This document shows, piece by piece, positions 55,500 to 64,000 of a stretch of DNA of 64,000 bases; the first letter of the stretch is position 1; each line of letters begins with the position of its first letter. Position numbers and translations under genes: made by a program. The notes beneath the pieces are model-generated. The model saw nothing but the letters and a program-made list of their open reading frames with translations, did no database searches and was not told the DNA's origin. The stretch is from Candidatus Paracaedimonas acanthamoebae (GTDB lineage: Bacteria; Pseudomonadota; Alphaproteobacteria; Caedimonadales; Caedimonadaceae). The stretch spans positions 45,487 through 109,486 of the forward strand of contig JAFKGL010000013.1 in NCBI GenBank assembly GCA_017307065.1. Direction: 5' to 3'.

Positions 55500-56435
55500 G
55501 TGTCTTTATCAAGCCAAAAAGAATCTCAAGATGTTCAAGATTTCAAGAATTTAATCCCTAATTTAAGTGATGAGAATAGTCTTTCTCATTTTGTATCATT
55601 AGCTAAAAAATTTCCTATTCTAGAGTCTACTGAAGAATTTAAGCTCGCAAAACGTTGGCATGAAGAGCAGCATGAAGAATCTGCTCACGCTTTATTGCAG
55701 AGCCATTTGCGCTTAGTGGCAAAGATAGCTTCTGGTTATCGTGGGTATGGGCTCCCTGTGCATGATTTGCTTGCAGAGGGAAGTATTGGCATGATGCAAG
55801 CTTTAAAGCGTTTTGAACCGGATAAAGGTTTTCGATTTTCAACTTACGCCATGTGGTGGATTGATGCGACGATCAAAGAGTATATTCTTAAATCTTGGTC
55901 TCTTGTAAAAATAGGGACAACGGCAAGTCAGAAAAAGCTTTTCTTTGGATTAAGGGCTCTTAAGAGCAAATTAATGAGAGAAGAAAGAGAAGAAAATCAA
56001 GGTGGTAGTCTATCTGATAAAATGATAGAGGAAATTTCTCAAAAATTAAATGTTCCTCGCGAAGATGTCACCATGATGGAGCAACGAATGCAAGGTCAAG
56101 AATTTTCCCTGAATGCAGTTTTAAATGTAGAAACGGGAGGGGAATGGCAAGATTGGCTTTTAGATGAAACTGAGAATCAAGAAGAGAGTTTTGCCCATCA
56201 ACAAGAATTTGAAAAGCGACACACACTCCTCAAAGAAGCTTTTCACACACTCGAAAAAAGAGAATTTGATGTTTTCAAAGCGCGTCGACTTGAAGAGCCT
56301 CCTAAAACGCTCGAAGAACTTTCTATCGTTTATCAAATATCTCGTGAACGTGTTCGTCAAATTGAAATGAAAGCTTTTGAAAAAATTCAGAAAGATGTTC
56401 ATAAATCAGCTAAGAAAATAGGCCTTCTGAATTGA
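55500..56435 (+). CDS. rpoH: RNA polymerase sigma-32 factor
   Basis: A 311-residue sigma factor starting at GTG 55500 with GAGG just upstream. Region 2 contains SHLRLVAKIASGYRGYGLPVHDLLAEGSIGMMQALKRFEPDKGFRFSTYAMWWIDATI, the RpoH box is QKKLFFGLRALKSKLM (about 140-155), and region 4 ends with EELSIVYQISRERVRQIEMKAFEKI. The usual length is about 290-300. It directs heat-shock transcription. The gene lies 127 bp after rluD. Confidence 0.96.
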   Translation: MSLSSQKESQDVQDFKNLIPNLSDENSLSHFVSLAKKFPILESTEEFKLAKRWHEEQHEESAHALLQSHLRLVAKIASGYRGYGLPVHDLLAEGSIGMMQALKRFEPDKGFRFSTYAMWWIDATIKEYILKSWSLVKIGTTASQKKLFFGLRALKSKLMREEREENQGGSLSDKMIEEISQKLNVPREDVTMMEQRMQGQEFSLNAVLNVETGGEWQDWLLDETENQEESFAHQQEFEKRHTLLKEAFHTLEKREFDVFKARRLEEPPKTLEELSIVYQISRERVRQIEMKAFEKIQKDVHKSAKKIGLLN

Positions 56436-56528
56436 CTTCAGTTAATTTAAGTTAATTAGCTATTCTTGATTGCTGATTCTATCTTTCTTGAGATATAAGC
56501 AAGACAGGCAAACCATAAATTTTGGCAG

Positions 56529-59500
56529 ATGATGAGTTTTAGTTATATTCCTTTGCGTAATCACTCGACTTATTCTCTTGCAGAAGGGGCTATAAAGTTT
56601 CCTGAGCTTATCCAAAAATGCCAAGAATTAAAATTACCGGCTGTTGCCTTGACAGATACAGGAAATTTGTTTGGAGTTGTGGAATTTTCAAAAATGGCTG
56701 CAAGCGCAGGCATTCAGCCAATTATCGGTTGCCAGCTATTAGTTGATCTTGATACTCAAGATCCTCGGTCTCAGGAAACACGGCTTCCTGGGATAGAGCC
56801 TGTTTTAGATACACTTTTATTTTATGCTCAAAATGAAAAGGGGTATAAGAATCTTCTAAAGCTAGTTTCTTATTCATATCTTCATCATAAAACGGGTTCA
56901 AGACCCTATATCCCTTTCAATATGCTTGAATCATATAGTGAGGGATTAATAGTTTTATCTGGAGGCATGAAGGGAGGAGTCAATCAGCTTCTCTTAAAAA
57001 GTCAAAAAGCTGCTGCCAAAAATCTTCTCTTGAAGTTAAGTGAAATTTTTCCTGATCACTTTTATGTGGAAATTACAAGACAAGGCCTTTCTGAAGAAGA
57101 GGAGGTTGAAGCTCTTTTGCTTGAGATTGTATTTGAAGCAGGGATACCTTTGGTTGCGACGAATGAAGCATTTTTCGTAAATGAAGATATGTATGAAGCC
57201 CATGATGCTTTAATGTGTATTGCTTCGGGGCGGTATGTAAGTGAAGCCAGTCGTCCTCGTCTTACTTTAAATCACCGTCTTAAATCACCAGAAGAAATGA
57301 AAGCCTTATTTTCAAACCTTCCTGAGGCACTCGAAAATACTGTGCGAATTGCGCAACGTTGTGGATTTATGGTGGAAGCTCAAAAGCCAATGCTACCACC
57401 ATTTCCCTCTGAAAAACCTGAGCCAGAAGAATTACGACTGCAGGCTAAGATAGGGCTAGAGAATCGTTTAAAGGAAATTTTTTCAAAGGAAGATATCTCA
57501 CCCCAAGAAGCAGAAGCGATACGTCAGAAATATTTTGAGCGCTTAGAACAAGAACTCGAAATTGTGATTGGGATGGGTTATGCAGGTTATTATTTAATTG
57601 TTGCTGATTTCATTCAATGGGCAAATTCTCAGGGAATTCCCGTGGGGCCTGGGCGAGGTTCAGGAGCAGGATCTCTTGTGGCGTGGGTGTTAACAATTAC
57701 GGGGATTGACCCTATTCGCTTTGGCTTAATTTTTGAGCGATTTTTAAACCCTGAGCGTATTTCAATGCCTGACTTCGATATTGATTTTTGTCAGGATCGG
57801 CGAGATGAGGTTATTCGATACGTTTGTGAACGTTACGGCAATGATCGAGTCGCCCAAATTATCACCTTTGGTAAATTGCAAGCGCGTGCGGTTTTAAGAG
57901 ACGTTGGGCGTGTCCTTGGTATGCCTTATGGCCAAGTCGATCGTATCTGTAAATTGATTCCTAATAATCCAACGAGTCCAATTACGCTGAAAGAAGCGGT
58001 TGCACAAGATCCTCAACTGCAGGGAATGGCAGCCCAAGAAGAAGTCGTTGCCCGGCTTTTAGATATCGGAATGAAGCTTGAAGGCTTAAATAGGCACGCT
58101 TCAACTCATGCGGCTGGTATTGTGATTGGAGATCGGTCTTTAGATGAATTAGTTCCTCTTTATTACGACGGTAAAAGCACAATTCCAGCAACACAATTTA
58201 ATTTGAAAGATGTTGAAAGTGTTGGCTTGGTCAAGTTCGATTTTTTGGGCTTAAAAACTTTAACGATCATTCAAAAAACAATTGATATGGTTAAAGCCCG
58301 TGGGGAAGAGCTCGATATTTCACAAATTCCTATAGATGATTCAAAAACTTTCGAAATGCTAAGACGTGTTGAGACAGTTGGTATCTTCCAGCTTGAAGGA
58401 TCTGGAATGCGAGATGTGTTGCGACGTTTGCAACCGAGCCGATTTGAAGAAATCATTGATTTGAATGCTCTCTATCGTCCAGGCCCTATGGATGACATTC
58501 CACGTTATTTAGCTTGCAAGCATGGAGAAGAAACCGTCGATACTCTTCATCCCATGTTGGATGATATTTTGCGTGTGACTTATGGGGTCATGGTTTACCA
58601 AGAGCAAGTCATTAAAATTGCTCAGGTTATGGGGGGCTATACTCTGGGGGGGGCAGATCTTTTAAGACGTGCCATGGGTAAAAAAATTAAAAGTGAAATG
58701 GATGCGCAACGACAAATATTTTTAAGTGGCGCACAACAAAAAGGGGTTGATGGAGCAACAGCCTCAAGAATTTTTGATTTAATGGCGAAATTCGCGGGGT
58801 ATGGATTCAATAAGTCGCACTCGGCTCCGTATGCTTTAATTTCGTATCAAACAGCCTTTCTGAAAGCAAATTATCCAGTTCAGTTTATGGCTGCGACAAT
58901 GACATACGATATTAATAACACTGATAAATTAAGCTTTTATAGGCAAGAGCTCAAAAGGATGAAGGTGGCTTTATTGCCTCCAGATATTAATACGTCTATG
59001 CCATGGTTTTCAGTCGAAAAAGATTATGAAGGCCAAGAAGCTGTTAGATACGCCTTAGCTGCAATCAAAAGCGTTGGCGAGGCCGCGATGCAAGAACTCG
59101 TTAATGAACGTGAGCGGGCGGGACCTTTTAAAGATATCATTGATTTCGCAAGAAGGCTTAGTTCAAAAGTTGTAAATAAGCGCTTACTAGAAGGGCTTAT
59201 TCCCGCGGGGGTTTTTGATTCTTTAGACCCTAATCGTGCTCAATTGATGGCGAATGTTGATATTATTCTTCGATATGTAGGAGAAGCACAGGCTGCTCAA
59301 AATAGCACTCAAGGAAGTTTATTTGGGCATGAAAAACCTGTCACAGCTTCAACCGTAAAATTTCAAGAAACTGATCGGTGGACGCGCTTAGAAAGTTTGC
59401 AATATGAGTTTAATACGATTGGTTTTTACCTTTCTGCTCACCCTCTTGATGTCTACGGAGATAGTCTTCAGCGCTTATATTTGATTACGTCATCGGATTT

Positions 59501-60008
59501 TCATGATTATACTCAGCGACAAGATGGAGCTTCTTTCAGTGCAGCAGGTGTTTTGATTAGCAAAAAAGAGCGCATCAGTAAAAATGGTAATAAATACGCT
59601 TTTATTACGTTTTCAGATGCCACAGGCGTGTATGAAGTGACTGTTTTTTCAGAAGTTTATCTTGCCGTTCGAGAAAAGCTAGATGTGGGTAAAACTTTTT
59701 TTATGAAACTGACAAGCCGCATTGAAGAAGAGAATCTCAGACTTACCGTCACAGCCTTAGAAGAGTTAGATAAAGTCCTTGAACGTTATCCTAAAACGCT
59801 CCAAGTTTATCTCCAAAATGCGGTAGCACTGGATAAATTCAAGATGCTTTTGTCTAAGTGTGATCAAGGAAGTGGAGCTATTCAAATTATTTTGAAACCT
59901 CTTGATCGAGAAGTTCACTTAACATTAGATAAAAGGTACGCAATTACGCCTCAACTTAAGGAAGCTTTGACACTTATTTCCGGGATTGAAGCTATTCGAG
60001 ATGTATAA
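56529..60008 (+). CDS. dnaE: DNA polymerase III alpha subunit
   Basis: A 1159-residue replicative polymerase, DnaE1 length. The N-terminal PHP domain begins PLRNHSTYSLAEGAIKFPEL. The polymerase core has GPGRGSGAGSLVAWVL and the catalytic PDFDIDFCQDRRDEV (two Asp), then the third Asp region VKFDFLGLKTL, HAAGIVIG, and GYGFNKSHSAPYALISYQTA. The C-terminal part has the HhH, OB (GKTFFMKLTSRIEE) and tau-binding regions. ATG codons at 56529 and 56532 are both possible. The last 8 bases overlap the amidase gene. Confidence 0.97.
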   Translation: MMSFSYIPLRNHSTYSLAEGAIKFPELIQKCQELKLPAVALTDTGNLFGVVEFSKMAASAGIQPIIGCQLLVDLDTQDPRSQETRLPGIEPVLDTLLFYAQNEKGYKNLLKLVSYSYLHHKTGSRPYIPFNMLESYSEGLIVLSGGMKGGVNQLLLKSQKAAAKNLLLKLSEIFPDHFYVEITRQGLSEEEEVEALLLEIVFEAGIPLVATNEAFFVNEDMYEAHDALMCIASGRYVSEASRPRLTLNHRLKSPEEMKALFSNLPEALENTVRIAQRCGFMVEAQKPMLPPFPSEKPEPEELRLQAKIGLENRLKEIFSKEDISPQEAEAIRQKYFERLEQELEIVIGMGYAGYYLIVADFIQWANSQGIPVGPGRGSGAGSLVAWVLTITGIDPIRFGLIFERFLNPERISMPDFDIDFCQDRRDEVIRYVCERYGNDRVAQIITFGKLQARAVLRDVGRVLGMPYGQVDRICKLIPNNPTSPITLKEAVAQDPQLQGMAAQEEVVARLLDIGMKLEGLNRHASTHAAGIVIGDRSLDELVPLYYDGKSTIPATQFNLKDVESVGLVKFDFLGLKTLTIIQKTIDMVKARGEELDISQIPIDDSKTFEMLRRVETVGIFQLEGSGMRDVLRRLQPSRFEEIIDLNALYRPGPMDDIPRYLACKHGEETVDTLHPMLDDILRVTYGVMVYQEQVIKIAQVMGGYTLGGADLLRRAMGKKIKSEMDAQRQIFLSGAQQKGVDGATASRIFDLMAKFAGYGFNKSHSAPYALISYQTAFLKANYPVQFMAATMTYDINNTDKLSFYRQELKRMKVALLPPDINTSMPWFSVEKDYEGQEAVRYALAAIKSVGEAAMQELVNERERAGPFKDIIDFARRLSSKVVNKRLLEGLIPAGVFDSLDPNRAQLMANVDIILRYVGEAQAAQNSTQGSLFGHEKPVTASTVKFQETDRWTRLESLQYEFNTIGFYLSAHPLDVYGDSLQRLYLITSSDFHDYTQRQDGASFSAAGVLISKKERISKNGNKYAFITFSDATGVYEVTVFSEVYLAVREKLDVGKTFFMKLTSRIEEENLRLTVTALEELDKVLERYPKTLQVYLQNAVALDKFKMLLSKCDQGSGAIQIILKPLDREVHLTLDKRYAITPQLKEALTLISGIEAIRDV

Positions 60009-60708
60009 AAATTTTTGTTCATTAAATTATAATGTTCGATCTGCTCAGGCTTCTATAGAGTATCTTATTTATCATTATACGGCTTGCGATTTGGCAACTT
60101 CATTAAAGATTTTATGTGATGATAAGTCTGTTAATCCTGTAAGTGCTCATTATTTAATTGATGAAAAAGGGGATGTTTATCAGCTTGTCGATGAAGGAAA
60201 AAGAGCATGGCACGCGGGAAAAAGCTCTTGGGAAGGGCGCGACGATATCAATAGTTGGTCGATAGGGATTGAACTGGTTAATCCGGGGCATGGCCCTCAT
60301 TATAGGCCTTTTCCTAAAGCGCAGATGGAATCTTTAGCTTCTCTGTCTCTTCAGATAATTGATCGGTATAAAATTAAACCCTGGAATATTTTGGGGCATT
60401 CAGATATTGCCCCCACACGTAAAGTTGATCCGGGTGAGCTTTTTGATTGGAAATGGTTAGCCTCCCAAGGCATCGGGTTAATGCCGTCTTTTGAAGGAGC
60501 TTTAACCTCAAATAATTCCCTCGAAATGACCCTCAAATTATTAAAACAGTATGGGTATGGTATTGATGGTTTGGAAGAGAAGCATCTTCAAGCCGTTTTA
60601 TATGCCTTTCAAATGCATTTTACGCCGTCACATATTACGAAACAGCCTGACATTGAAACCTATAATGCTCTTTTAAATCTATTAGAGAAAAAAAATAAGG
60701 AAGATTAA
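60001..60708 (+). CDS. N-acetylmuramoyl-L-alanine amidase (AmiD/AmpD-like)
   Basis: About 235 residues from ATG 60001, which overlaps the dnaE stop by 8 bases; a TTG at 59986 is less likely. The Amidase_2 domain shows YHYTAC (zinc His), SAHYLIDEKGDVYQLVDEGKRAWHAGKSSWEGRDDINSWSIGIELVN and GHSDIAPTRKVDPG (second His and Asp). Residues about 175-235 look like a peptidoglycan-binding helical domain. There is no signal peptide, so it is cytosolic as AmpD or exported by other means. It cleaves anhydromuramyl-peptide or muramyl-L-Ala bonds in murein recycling, fitting with ldcA at 12.6 kb. Confidence 0.9.
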   Translation: MYKNFCSLNYNVRSAQASIEYLIYHYTACDLATSLKILCDDKSVNPVSAHYLIDEKGDVYQLVDEGKRAWHAGKSSWEGRDDINSWSIGIELVNPGHGPHYRPFPKAQMESLASLSLQIIDRYKIKPWNILGHSDIAPTRKVDPGELFDWKWLASQGIGLMPSFEGALTSNNSLEMTLKLLKQYGYGIDGLEEKHLQAVLYAFQMHFTPSHITKQPDIETYNALLNLLEKKNKED

Positions 60709-60770
60709 TTTCTTTCGCTCGATTCGCGTCATTTCATTCTGCTACTTCTCGACTTGTCTGTCTCAAGAGG

Positions 60771-60884
60771 ATGGGTAAAAGAATAGCATCTCAAGAGAAC
60801 AAAGAAAATTCTTTAAAGAAAAGAAGTCTCAGACAACCTTTGTTAAAAGAAGTTAAGTTGCCTGATCATTCTTATTTTTCTTAA
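60771..60884 (+). CDS. Possible 37-residue basic small protein
   Basis: ATG 60771, preceded by AAGAGG, opens a lysine-rich frame (MGKRIASQENKENSLKKRS...) that stops at TAA 60882-60884. No relative is recognised. It is in the otherwise empty spacer after the amidase gene and ends just before the 3' end of the convergent gene. It may be chance. Confidence 0.25.
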   Translation: MGKRIASQENKENSLKKRSLRQPLLKEVKLPDHSYFS

Positions 60885-60888
60885 CGTC

Positions 60889-63432
60889 TTACTCTATCCA
60901 CGACCATGGTATGAATGAAACTTCAGATGTAACTAAATTTTTAAATGCTTTATGACTATCCTTTTCATAATGTCCTTTGATTGACATGATCTGAATCTTA
61001 GTCACTCCTTGATGTATTGAGCCTTCAAGAATACGAAAGACAAGACGGTCCTCATGAGTTAAGCGCATAGAGTGTAGGTTGTCGTATCCTGTCAACGGTT
61101 CATAACGGGATCTTTTATGTTCTCCATTGGCTAAAGAGGTAAGACATTTTTGAATCATGATCTTTTCAAAGTCAGTGAGTGTATTCATCTCAATATCAGG
61201 GTGTATTTCGGTGAGCACATCCTTATATGTTTTCTGAGATTGAGAGTCGCTTTCCTGAGTTGTCAGAGGTTTCTTCAAGGCTTCTTTGCGTTGTTTTTCA
61301 GCACGTTCTAAATACTTCAAGTATTTCTTAGCAGGCGTTGGCGCTTTGAAAGATTCAACGGGAGTTGGTAAAGGTTGATAGAGTTGTTCTTGGACAGAAG
61401 GAGACAGATTTGGTTGAGGAATATTAGGTTGAGGAGCGAGAGCTTCAACAGTCTTTTCCTCTGGTATGATCTCTTCTGGAAGAAGCATTTCGAGGTAATG
61501 GTCTTCTACTTTTCGAGCTTGTTCTAATTCTCCAATTTTTTCAAGGAATGCAATGTAGAATGCTTCAGCATCTTCAACGTTTGAAGCAATGGCTTTTTGA
61601 TAAAAGTTTTTTGCTTGTTCGAGGTTTTTTTTCTCTTCATGAATTGCGGCAAGCAGAAGAAAACCTTGGACTTCCCCTTTATCAAGAGCTTTTGTTGCTA
61701 ATTCTTCAGCTTCCTCTAAATTTCTTGTTTCCCATTCTAAATTAGCAAGAGAATAAAGAGCTGGAGGAAATCTTTCGTTAGTAAGAACTTTTTGGAGCCA
61801 TTCTTTGGCTTCATTTAAATTTCCTTTCACATGTTCTAATCTACTAAGGTTAAACATTATCAATAAATTATATGGATGAGTTTCGAGTGCTTGTCGCAAA
61901 AGTGATCCTGCTTCTTCTAAATGTCCTTCTGTCAGTAAGAGTCCTCCTAAATTACTGATAGACGAGGCATGCCTTTTATTGATGGCTTTTTGGTACCATT
62001 CTTTGGCTTCTTTAGATTTACCTTCTTTCTCTAACAAAACTCCCAAATTGTTCATAGCTTTTACTATTCCTTGCCCAGCCATTTTTTGATATAATTCTTT
62101 GGCTTCTTTAGATTTACCTTCTTTCTCTAACAAAACTCCCAAATTTCCCATAGCATGGGTATGGTTGTTTTTAATGGCTTTTTGGTACCATTCTTTGGCT
62201 TCTTTAGATTTACCTTCTTTCTCTAATAGCCATCCTAAATTGTTCATAGCTTGTGCAGAACCCTTTTCTGCAGCTTTTTGGTACCATTCTTTGGCTTCTT
62301 TAGATTTACCTTCTTTCGCTAATAGCAATGCCAAATATTTCATAGCCGGTGCAGAACCCTTTTCTGCAGCTTTTTGGTACCATTCTTTGGCTTCTTTAAA
62401 ATTACCTTCTTTCTCTAATAGCCATCCTAAATCGCTCATAGCCGGTGCAGAACCCTTTTCCGTAGCTTTTTGGTACCATTCTTTGGCTTCTTCTAGCTTT
62501 TGGGCCTGCTCTAAAAAGTCAGCATATTGGTTGCATAAGCTTAAAGCATCGTAAAAACGTAATTTTAATGCTAGATCAAAGAAAGTAGCATTTGAACTAA
62601 GGGCACCATACAAATTGTCGTGAGAAAAAATAGGAAGAGATGGAGGGTGATATTTAGTTATTTCTATAATTTGAGTTTTTAAGAGATTAAATTCTGTTTG
62701 AATAGTTTCATAGTGATCCTTAAAAAAAGTGGGTAAGAAGATTTTAAAGGTCTGTTGGGATTCTTCTAGTAAAATGGGGAAGTCATTTTCCAGAAATATG
62801 AATTCATGAACTTTTGAGAGATATTCATAAAGAGGTTCAAGAATTTTTTTTCGTTGATCCTTGTTGGTACCGGGGACATTTGAGAATAGAGAAGTCTGTT
62901 GTGGAGAAGGATTTTTTGGAAGTGTCGATTTTGTAGATGTTTTTTTAGATTTTCCTATATTCTGAGATAAAGGAGGGGATGCTGATTTGGTCGCGTTTAA
63001 TAAAGCTTCAAAGAACTCTTTTCCTCCTTGGATAATCATATTTCTTGTCATGAAATAATTAAAACTAAAACACCACATTGCTATTTGGAGGCGAGAAGCA
63101 TAAAATTCATTTTTAAGGGCGTCTTTTTGGGAGGCTAGCAGTTTTTTTCCTTTCTGCAATGGAGCTTGATATGGGGGCTTGAGTTCTTCTGTCAGTTGTT
63201 CAAGAATAGTCGTTGGGTTATAAAGCTGTGCTCTTTCAACAAGAGAGATCTCAGGATTAATGATATTTTTTCGAATATGTTCGAGGGCGAGAAGCGTTTC
63301 AGTTTCTGTCTTGGGAGAGGATTGTTTAGTGGTATTAGAGATCTCTTGAAGATTTGCATCTGAAGCATAGGTTGAGGGGATATATACTGTTGAGATTAAG
63401 AAGACTAAGGAGTGAATGGATAAGGTTTTCAA
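60889..63432 (-). CDS. Secreted TPR/Sel1-like repeat protein with C-terminal YoeB-like RNase domain
   Basis: An 847-residue protein with a Sec signal peptide (SLVFLISTVYIPSTYAS, cleavage near 23). Residues about 30-285 are a helical N-terminal region of unknown kind. Residues about 290-480 hold tandem 32-residue TPR/Sel1-like units (EAKEWYQKAAEKGSA-AMNNLGWLLEKEG); more diverged units continue to about 640. After a Pro/Lys linker, the last 80 residues match the Txe/YoeB fold: RYEPLTG (Glu 778), THEDRLVF (Arg 796) and SIKGHYEK (His 821, Tyr 822) align with E. coli YoeB Glu46, Arg65, His83, Tyr84. YoeB cuts mRNA on the ribosome. Such a domain at the end of a secreted repeat protein looks like an effector or toxin. 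No YefM-like antitoxin gene is adjacent. Confidence 0.82.
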   Translation of the reverse strand: MKTLSIHSLVFLISTVYIPSTYASDANLQEISNTTKQSSPKTETETLLALEHIRKNIINPEISLVERAQLYNPTTILEQLTEELKPPYQAPLQKGKKLLASQKDALKNEFYASRLQIAMWCFSFNYFMTRNMIIQGGKEFFEALLNATKSASPPLSQNIGKSKKTSTKSTLPKNPSPQQTSLFSNVPGTNKDQRKKILEPLYEYLSKVHEFIFLENDFPILLEESQQTFKIFLPTFFKDHYETIQTEFNLLKTQIIEITKYHPPSLPIFSHDNLYGALSSNATFFDLALKLRFYDALSLCNQYADFLEQAQKLEEAKEWYQKATEKGSAPAMSDLGWLLEKEGNFKEAKEWYQKAAEKGSAPAMKYLALLLAKEGKSKEAKEWYQKAAEKGSAQAMNNLGWLLEKEGKSKEAKEWYQKAIKNNHTHAMGNLGVLLEKEGKSKEAKELYQKMAGQGIVKAMNNLGVLLEKEGKSKEAKEWYQKAINKRHASSISNLGGLLLTEGHLEEAGSLLRQALETHPYNLLIMFNLSRLEHVKGNLNEAKEWLQKVLTNERFPPALYSLANLEWETRNLEEAEELATKALDKGEVQGFLLLAAIHEEKKNLEQAKNFYQKAIASNVEDAEAFYIAFLEKIGELEQARKVEDHYLEMLLPEEIIPEEKTVEALAPQPNIPQPNLSPSVQEQLYQPLPTPVESFKAPTPAKKYLKYLERAEKQRKEALKKPLTTQESDSQSQKTYKDVLTEIHPDIEMNTLTDFEKIMIQKCLTSLANGEHKRSRYEPLTGYDNLHSMRLTHEDRLVFRILEGSIHQGVTKIQIMSIKGHYEKDSHKAFKNLVTSEVSFIPWSWIE
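61995..62575. repeat. 96-bp tandem repeat, six copies
   Basis: The motif CTTTGGCTTC recurs at 62001, 62097, 62193, 62289, 62385 and 62481, exactly 96 bases apart. Each unit codes for 32 residues of the repeat protein on the minus strand. The last unit has diverged (GGCTTCTTCTAGC). The near-perfect spacing suggests recent expansion and possible copy-number change. Confidence 0.92.
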
Positions 63433-63850
63433 TTTTATCTCCTAAAGCTTATTCTTGCCTATTTTACAAGATTTTTTTAAAAAAAGCAATTTTTGAGAAT
63501 AAGAGGTGTTTTTCTTTTCATAAAAGAGAAGATATTGTGGGATAGAAGGACAAACCAATTCTTTTTAAGAAAGAGAAGTAATTAACAGAAAAAACACTCC
63601 AGAAAATGATATCCCCCACATATTTAAATTGAGACACCTTACTAGTAACTCTTTCATGGCTTTCAGACTTGTCCACGATAAATCAATTTCAATTCATTTC
63701 TCGTCACATCATTTTTTATGATTCTCTAATTACGTTTAAAACGTAAACTTATCCTTTAAAATCGAGAATCTTACTCTCTAAATAATCTTGCAAACACAGC
63801 TGATTAAAAATTTCTTTTTAAATCTTTTTTTTATTGGTTCGAATTTACTC
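63433..63850. other. Spacer upstream of the repeat-toxin gene, with a palindrome
   Basis: About 420 bp without a gene. Its right-hand part has a perfect 17-base palindrome (TTACGTTT-A-AAACGTAA, 63730-63746) that could be a regulator site. The leftward promoter of the repeat-protein gene should lie in 63440-63560. I see no further feature. Confidence 0.5.
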
Positions 63851-63946
63851 AGTTGCCAGTTGCCAGTTGCCAGTTGCCAGTTGCCAGTTGCCAGTTGCCA
63901 GTTGCCAGTTGCCAGTTGCCAGTTGCCAGTTGCCAGTTGCCAGTTG
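63851..63946. repeat. 7-bp tandem repeat AGTTGCC, 13.7 copies
   Basis: The unit AGTTGCC repeats 13 times without a mismatch plus five bases, over 96 bases. Because 7 is not a multiple of 3 every frame is traversed, and frames on both strands stay open through it; none is a convincing gene. Copy number should be unstable by slippage. Confidence 0.98.
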
Positions 63947-64000
63947 AAGGCCTTTATGGTCATTTATTCACGCTGTCAAACATCCAATTTAGTCTAGTCT

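Noticed and set aside
62099..62554. Open frame on the plus strand with repeated ASLDLPSF units
   Set aside because: It is the complement of the 96-bp repeats of the minus-strand repeat protein; the repetition keeps it open.
63778..63997. Open frames on both strands through the 7-bp repeat, one with a lipobox-like LLSC
   Set aside because: Three heptamers make 21 bases, so any frame without a stop stays open; there is no ribosome-binding site and the apparent lipobox is fortuitous.

Overview
The window is an AT-rich (by eye, clearly under 40% GC) chromosomal segment of an alphaproteobacterium. The strongest lineage markers are a circularly permuted, two-piece tmRNA gene at 5344-5680, an SspB-type ClpXP adaptor, glyA-nrdR, a DUF1467 protein, an alphaproteobacterial DUF721 protein and a Tad/Cpa pilus locus in Caulobacter-like order (cpaA-B-C-D-E-F, tadB, tadC). 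The low GC, several Sec-exported proteins without clear relatives, scavenging transporters for biotin and (predicted) thiamine, and Sel1/TPR-like proteins suggest a host-associated lineage such as the protist endosymbionts of the Holosporales. That placement is inference; no 16S rRNA gene is present.

Layout. 1-5.3 kb: a partial hemD, a GT9 glycosyltransferase, then a leftward block glyA > nrdR > DUF1467 > nhaC > marR. 5.3-5.7 kb: permuted ssrA. 5.9-6.9 kb: a decayed gene for an exported protein. 7-12.5 kb: rightward housekeeping genes (sspB, bioY, DUF1284, rplU-rpmA, obgE, rsfS, two small ORFs, an RDD membrane protein, rnpB). 12.6-19.1 kb: ldcA, then leftward ogt, rppH, ctpA, gpmI, nusB, dps. 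19.2-21.5 kb: a Ser/Thr/Pro-rich exported protein with a 309-bp tandem duplication. 21.8-27.1 kb: leftward truB > rpsO > pnp > nitronate-monooxygenase-like > peroxiredoxin. 27.6-30.4 kb: an exported ComEC-like metallo-beta-lactamase-fold protein and a small exported partner. 30.6-42.4 kb: the Tad pilus locus, with no flp pilin gene in it, ending in a translationally coupled DUF721/DciA-like gene. 43-50.6 kb: uvrD-like helicase, prmA, a TPP riboswitch driving an MFS transporter, a DacC-SPOR carboxypeptidase, a VatD/CatB-type acetyltransferase, tRNA-Val(GAC), pgsA. 50.7-54.3 kb: uvrC, an AT-rich spacer with three DnaA-box-like sites, and an M23 endopeptidase gene. 54.4-60.7 kb: rluD, rpoH, dnaE, an AmiD-like amidase. 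60.9-64 kb: a secreted TPR/Sel1-like protein ending in a YoeB-like RNase domain, and a 7-bp tandem repeat (13.7 copies).

The housekeeping parts are ordinary. The most unusual items are: (i) the secreted repeat protein whose C-terminus carries all YoeB catalytic residues; (ii) the exported MBL-fold protein whose predicted mature N-terminus has a nuclear-localisation-like basic patch; (iii) a tmRNA with an unusually long open tag frame; (iv) an MFS transporter placed under TPP control; and (v) the DnaA-box/inverted-repeat spacer upstream of uvrC, a possible replication origin or DnaA-controlled site.
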